DNA of 64,000 bases from Opitutus sp. GAS368 (GTDB taxonomy: Bacteria; Verrucomicrobiota; Verrucomicrobiia; Opitutales; Opitutaceae). The stretch lies in assembly GCF_900104925.1 (NCBI RefSeq), contig NZ_LT629735.1, forward strand, positions 2,202,291 to 2,266,290, read 5' to 3'. Position numbers and translations under genes: made by a program. A model generated the notes under the pieces. It searched no databases and was not told where the DNA came from. It worked only from the letters and a program-made list of their open reading frames with translations. Within the stretch, counting starts at the first letter, position 1, and every line of letters starts with the position of its first letter. Below, piece by piece: positions 61,414 to 64,000 of the stretch.

Positions 61414-62004
61414 TCAGTGGCTCCAGCCGTAGCCGAGGGTGAAGCCCAGCGCGTCGATCCCGGGATTCGGGGTGGTCATGCCGCCGTTGGACAGGTGTTG
61501 ATACATGATGCCCGCGCTCACGCTGCGATGCGGGGCGATGACATGCTCGAAGCCGCCCCGGATGAACCAGTTCAGCGTGAAGTCCTGGCCCAGACCGCCC
61601 TTGATGCCGCGCGCATCGGTGAGCCCGAAGCCGCCGCCGGCGCCGGTGAACAGCGCCGTGGTGCCGGATCGGTTCCACAGTTCGAGCGACGGCGAGCCGG
61701 AGAACCCGAGGTAGCGGGACTCCGGTCCATTTTGAACCAGGTCGGCCAGCAGCGCGAGCCGGTGGCGGAGGACGATCCGGGATCCGTTTGAAAATTCGTG
61801 GTGCCAGAATTCCCCCGAGCGCCACGCGAGCTGCGCGGGCACCAGGCGGTAGGCGAAGGGCGTGCCCGTGCCGATTTCCCAGAGCACGCCGGTCTCGAAA
61901 GTCAGCGCGCTTGCGGCCCAGGGCGGGGCGGGTGGCGCTTCGGTGGCAAACATGGCGACGCACAGCGCGGAGCCCAGCAGGGCGGACTTGATAAAGTGGT
62001 GCAT
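61414..62004 (-). CDS. PagL-like lipid A 3-O-deacylase (acyloxyacyl hydrolase family)
   Basis: This 196-residue outer-membrane protein has a signal peptide (about 1-22) and a small beta-barrel pattern. The C-terminal YQHLSNGGM holds the PagL-type His170, Ser172 and Asn173, which form the active site of the deacylase. Removing the 3-O acyl chain of lipid A changes membrane permeability and stress tolerance. A longer reading frame (to 62793) exists but is spurious; the ATG at 62004 (MHHFIKSALLGSALC) gives a proper signal peptide. Promoter element site I lies 60 bp upstream. Confidence 0.8.
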   Translation of the reverse strand: MHHFIKSALLGSALCVAMFATEAPPAPPWAASALTFETGVLWEIGTGTPFAYRLVPAQLAWRSGEFWHHEFSNGSRIVLRHRLALLADLVQNGPESRYLGFSGSPSLELWNRSGTTALFTGAGGGFGLTDARGIKGGLGQDFTLNWFIRGGFEHVIAPHRSVSAGIMYQHLSNGGMTTPNPGIDALGFTLGYGWSH

Positions 62005-62063
62005 GAAGAAGAAACCGCGCGGGCGCGGGCGACGCCCACCTTGGACGACGGATGACAAACCGG

Positions 62064-62081
62064 CTATGGGGTGGTCACTCC
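62064..62081 (-). promoter_or_regulatory. Copy of the 18-bp element upstream of the PagL-like gene, site I
   Basis: Minus strand GGAGTGACCACCCCATAG. The core CACCCCATAG equals that of sites F and D, but the hexamer at the expected -10 position (CAAGGT) is poor. Confidence 0.4.
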
Positions 62082-62133
62082 ACATCAAACCATGTGACTT
62101 GGCGCGGAGGCGTCCGCACACTGGGTGCGACTC

Positions 62134-62841
62134 ATGAAACACCTTGCTTCGGCGCCGCGCCGCTTTGGGAATAAAAAGCATCTCCTGCTGGTCGCGGGAT
62201 GCGCGGTGTTCGGCGTCGCGTTGGTGCTGGTGGCGATGCCAACGGGAGTGGGGGCGGTGGTGAATGACGTGGTGCTGGGTTTGCGCGAAGCGGGCCCGGT
62301 GGTCTTCTTCGTCGCGATGGCGCTGTTGCCGGCCGCGGGATTTCCGTTGCTCGCGTTCACGCTGACCGCCGGGCCGGTGTTTACGCCGGTGCTCGGTGCC
62401 GGCTGGGTGATGGTGTGGTCGGTGGCCGCCGTGGTCGTCAATTTGCTGCTGACCTACTGGCTCGCGCGCCGCGCGCTGCGGCCGCTCGTGATCCGGCTGC
62501 TGGCCTGGTGTGGATTCCACTTGCCGGAGGAAGCGCCGACCGGAGCGTGGCAGCTGACGCTGATGGTCCGCCTGACCCCCGGCCCCCCCTTCTGGGCGCA
62601 GAGTTACGTGCTCGGCCTGCTGCGCGTGCCCTTGGGGCCGTATCTGGTCGTCTCCACGTTGGTCATGACGGGCTACATCGCGGCGCTCGTTTACGGCGGG
62701 GCTGCGATCATGCAAGGCAACGGCCGGCTGGGCTTCGCGGCGGTTGTCGGCCTGGCGGTCCTCGTCGCCGCGCGACAGCTCTGGCGCAAGCACGCGGCGC
62801 GGCGTGTCCCGGCCGCGCCCGTCGCCGTTCCCGTCGAGTAA
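62134..62841 (+). CDS. TVP38/TMEM64 (VTT domain) membrane protein
   Basis: This 235-residue protein has about six transmembrane helices. The VTT/DedA-like core is visible in ALLPAAGFPLLAFTLTAGPVF and the MVRLTPGPPFWAQSYVLGLL segment with a conserved Arg-x-x-Pro. DedA-related proteins include lipid scramblases and flippases; this member's cargo is unknown. The ATG at 62134 is preferred to an upstream GTG. The chorismatase-like gene follows after 6 bp, so they form an operon. Confidence 0.82.
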   Translation: MKHLASAPRRFGNKKHLLLVAGCAVFGVALVLVAMPTGVGAVVNDVVLGLREAGPVVFFVAMALLPAAGFPLLAFTLTAGPVFTPVLGAGWVMVWSVAAVVVNLLLTYWLARRALRPLVIRLLAWCGFHLPEEAPTGAWQLTLMVRLTPGPPFWAQSYVLGLLRVPLGPYLVVSTLVMTGYIAALVYGGAAIMQGNGRLGFAAVVGLAVLVAARQLWRKHAARRVPAAPVAVPVE

Positions 62842-62847
62842 GCTGTC

Positions 62848-63765
62848 ATGACAAACCTCACCACCGGGTTCCCGTCATTGCAGATCGCCTTCGGCCCGCC
62901 CGAGGAGGTCATTGCCGCCGGCGTGCCCGTTCTGGCCGGCGAAGCGGTGGAGAATCTCTTTGGGCCCGCCCAGTCCGCCGGGCGGCACGGGGCCTTTGGA
63001 CTTTTCCAAGCCGACGGCTGGCTCCTGGGGATCGCCTCGGTTCCTTTCACCTCCGGACTGGAGGCGGCCTCGCACCGGCTATATACCGATCTCTTCGGGG
63101 CGACGCAGGGCCGGCACCTGGCGCGCATCTGGAATTACGTCCCGGCCATCAACGAGGCCGGGCCCGGTGGGCTGGAGAACTACCGGCACTTTTGCCGGGG
63201 CCGCTCGCTGGCTTTCGAAGCGCACTTCGGCCGCGGTTTCAACGCGCGGTTGCCGTCCGCCTCCGCGGTCGGTTGCCACCCGGAGACCCTGACCGTGGCC
63301 TTCGCCGCGTGTCCCGACCAGCCGCGCCACGTGGAGAATCCGCTCCAGGTGGCGGCCTACGACTATCCCGGCGCCTACGGCCCGCGCGCGCCCAGTTTCG
63401 CCCGGGCGACCGTGGCGACGGGGCCGGCCGGCACCACGGTCTTCATTTCCGGCACCGCCGCGATCCGCGGCCATGCCACGATCGCCCCGGACAGCACGTT
63501 GCTCCAGCTCGAATGCACGCTGGAAAACCTGCAGGGCATCGCCACCGCCTGCGGACTCGGGCCCGGCCTGGCCGCCGGCCCCGCGGCCACCCGCCATTTC
63601 AAGGTTTATGTCCGCCACGCCGCGGACCAGCCGATGGTCGCGGCCATCCTGGCGGAGCGGCTTCTGGTCGACGGCGACCGCGTGTCCTACCTGCAGGCCG
63701 ACATCTGCCGCTCCGCGCTCCGCGTCGAGATCGAGGCCTCGCTCTTCGGGGTGCGGTCGCCTTGA
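62848..63765 (+). CDS. FkbO/Hyg5-family chorismatase-like enzyme
   Basis: This 305-residue member of the chorismatase family is related to FkbO, Hyg5 and XanB2. Typical blocks are RIWNYVPAINEAGPGGLENY, SASAVGCHPETLTVAF, PLQVAAYDYPGAYGPRAPSF and FISGTAAIRGHATIAPDSTL, in a duplicated YjgF-like fold. Members convert chorismate to a dihydroxy-cyclohexadiene acid or to 3- or 4-hydroxybenzoate. XanB2-type activity would supply 3-hydroxybenzoate for aryl-polyene pigments or 4-hydroxybenzoate for quinones. Which product is formed here cannot be decided by eye. Confidence 0.85.
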   Translation: MTNLTTGFPSLQIAFGPPEEVIAAGVPVLAGEAVENLFGPAQSAGRHGAFGLFQADGWLLGIASVPFTSGLEAASHRLYTDLFGATQGRHLARIWNYVPAINEAGPGGLENYRHFCRGRSLAFEAHFGRGFNARLPSASAVGCHPETLTVAFAACPDQPRHVENPLQVAAYDYPGAYGPRAPSFARATVATGPAGTTVFISGTAAIRGHATIAPDSTLLQLECTLENLQGIATACGLGPGLAAGPAATRHFKVYVRHAADQPMVAAILAERLLVDGDRVSYLQADICRSALRVEIEASLFGVRSP

Positions 63766-63798
63766 TCCCATCCGCACGACTTCCCCATCCCTCCGCCC

Positions 63799-64000
63799 AT
63801 GAGTTCCAACAAGCCCCGTCCCTCCCGCGTCATGCGCCGCCTGTTGCGGCATTTCTGGCAGGGGGTCTTCGTCCTGGCGCCGATCGGCCTCACCCTCGCA
63901 ACCCTGGCCTGGCTGTTCGAAAAGGTGGACGGCATTCTTCGCGACTACGTGAGGTATCCCGGGGTCGGCTTCGTGCTGGTGCTGGGCACCGTGGTGCTGG
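63799..64000 (+). CDS. DUF502 family membrane protein, partial at window edge
   Basis: First 67 residues of a DUF502 protein: MSSNKPRPSRVMRRLLRHFW followed by a transmembrane segment (GVFVLAPIGLTLATLAWLF) and DGILRDYVRYPGVGFVLVLG. The family is widespread, has two transmembrane segments, and has no firm function. The rest lies beyond the window. It starts 33 bp after the chorismatase gene, probably in the same operon. Confidence 0.88.
   Translation, partial: MSSNKPRPSRVMRRLLRHFWQGVFVLAPIGLTLATLAWLFEKVDGILRDYVRYPGVGFVLVLGTVVL

Noticed and set aside
61414-62793. 459-residue reading of the PagL-like gene
   Set aside because: The N-terminal 263 residues are antisense to the VTT gene; the signal peptide starts at 62004.

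Overview
The window is a GC-rich chromosomal segment that reads like a free-living member of the Verrucomicrobiota, most probably Opitutaceae or a close relative. This is inferred from gene content: a PilM/N/O/P-secretin operon resembling the Akkermansia pilus-like locus, a 33-residue COX24-like ribosomal protein, many short palindromic repeats beside stop codons, and secreted ice-binding and PEP-CTERM proteins. No prophage, CRISPR array, tRNA or rRNA gene was recognised.

Layout. 1-7.5 kb holds information-processing genes: the end of a PTS IIA gene, gyrA and gyrB (minus), a coiled-coil zinc-ribbon protein, the RNase P RNA and rpsT. 7.6-13.7 kb encodes an AddAB-type helicase-nuclease and a tiny ribosomal protein. 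14-18.7 kb is the type IV pilus-like operon ending in a secretin. 18.7-26.7 kb carries a CPBP protease, a polyprenyl diphosphate synthase, an ECF sigma factor with its membrane partner, fumarase, a KdsD-like isomerase, a LysM lipoprotein and a trans-sulfuration enzyme. 26.8-35.6 kb is a reductive pyrimidine degradation cluster (permease, PreA-like reductase, dihydropyrimidinase, carbamoyl-amino-acid hydrolase, class III aminotransferase, methylmalonate/malonate-semialdehyde dehydrogenase). Most of its gene junctions hold a different inverted repeat. A decayed REP-associated transposase with a nested TA-flanked miniature element follows at 35.6-36.1 kb, then sufS, sufU and an NDH-2/cNMP/CBS fusion.

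40-63 kb is an accessory region of envelope, stress and signalling genes: a haem-motif outer-membrane protein plus azurin, DUF1328 and DUF3185 proteins, Dps, a BON protein, an ice-binding domain fused to an autotransporter, a DUF1264 protein, a di-haem peroxidase-like protein, a lone receiver, a PRC-barrel/BON protein, a PEP-CTERM ice-binding protein, a truncated Dps-like protein, a NarL-type two-component pair, a PAP2 protein, a KaiC-KaiB-KaiB-histidine kinase operon, a polysaccharide deacetylase, a PagL-like deacylase, a VTT-domain protein and a chorismatase-like enzyme.

The most interesting observation is a recurring 18-bp promoter element in this last region. It comes in two forms, roughly TAGGGCAACNCCCCATAG and AGGGTTTWACCTTATC. 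In eight cases it lies 19-20 bp upstream of a -10-like hexamer, with no TTGACA-type -35 box. The sites precede the haem protein/azurin pair, BON, both ice-binding genes, the di-haem protein, the PRC/BON gene, the Dps-like gene and the NarL-type kinase/regulator pair itself. Weaker copies precede the PagL-like gene and the kai operon. I infer an autoregulated two-component regulon controlling secreted, cold- or stress-related functions. The motif was found by eye and its statistical significance was not computed.
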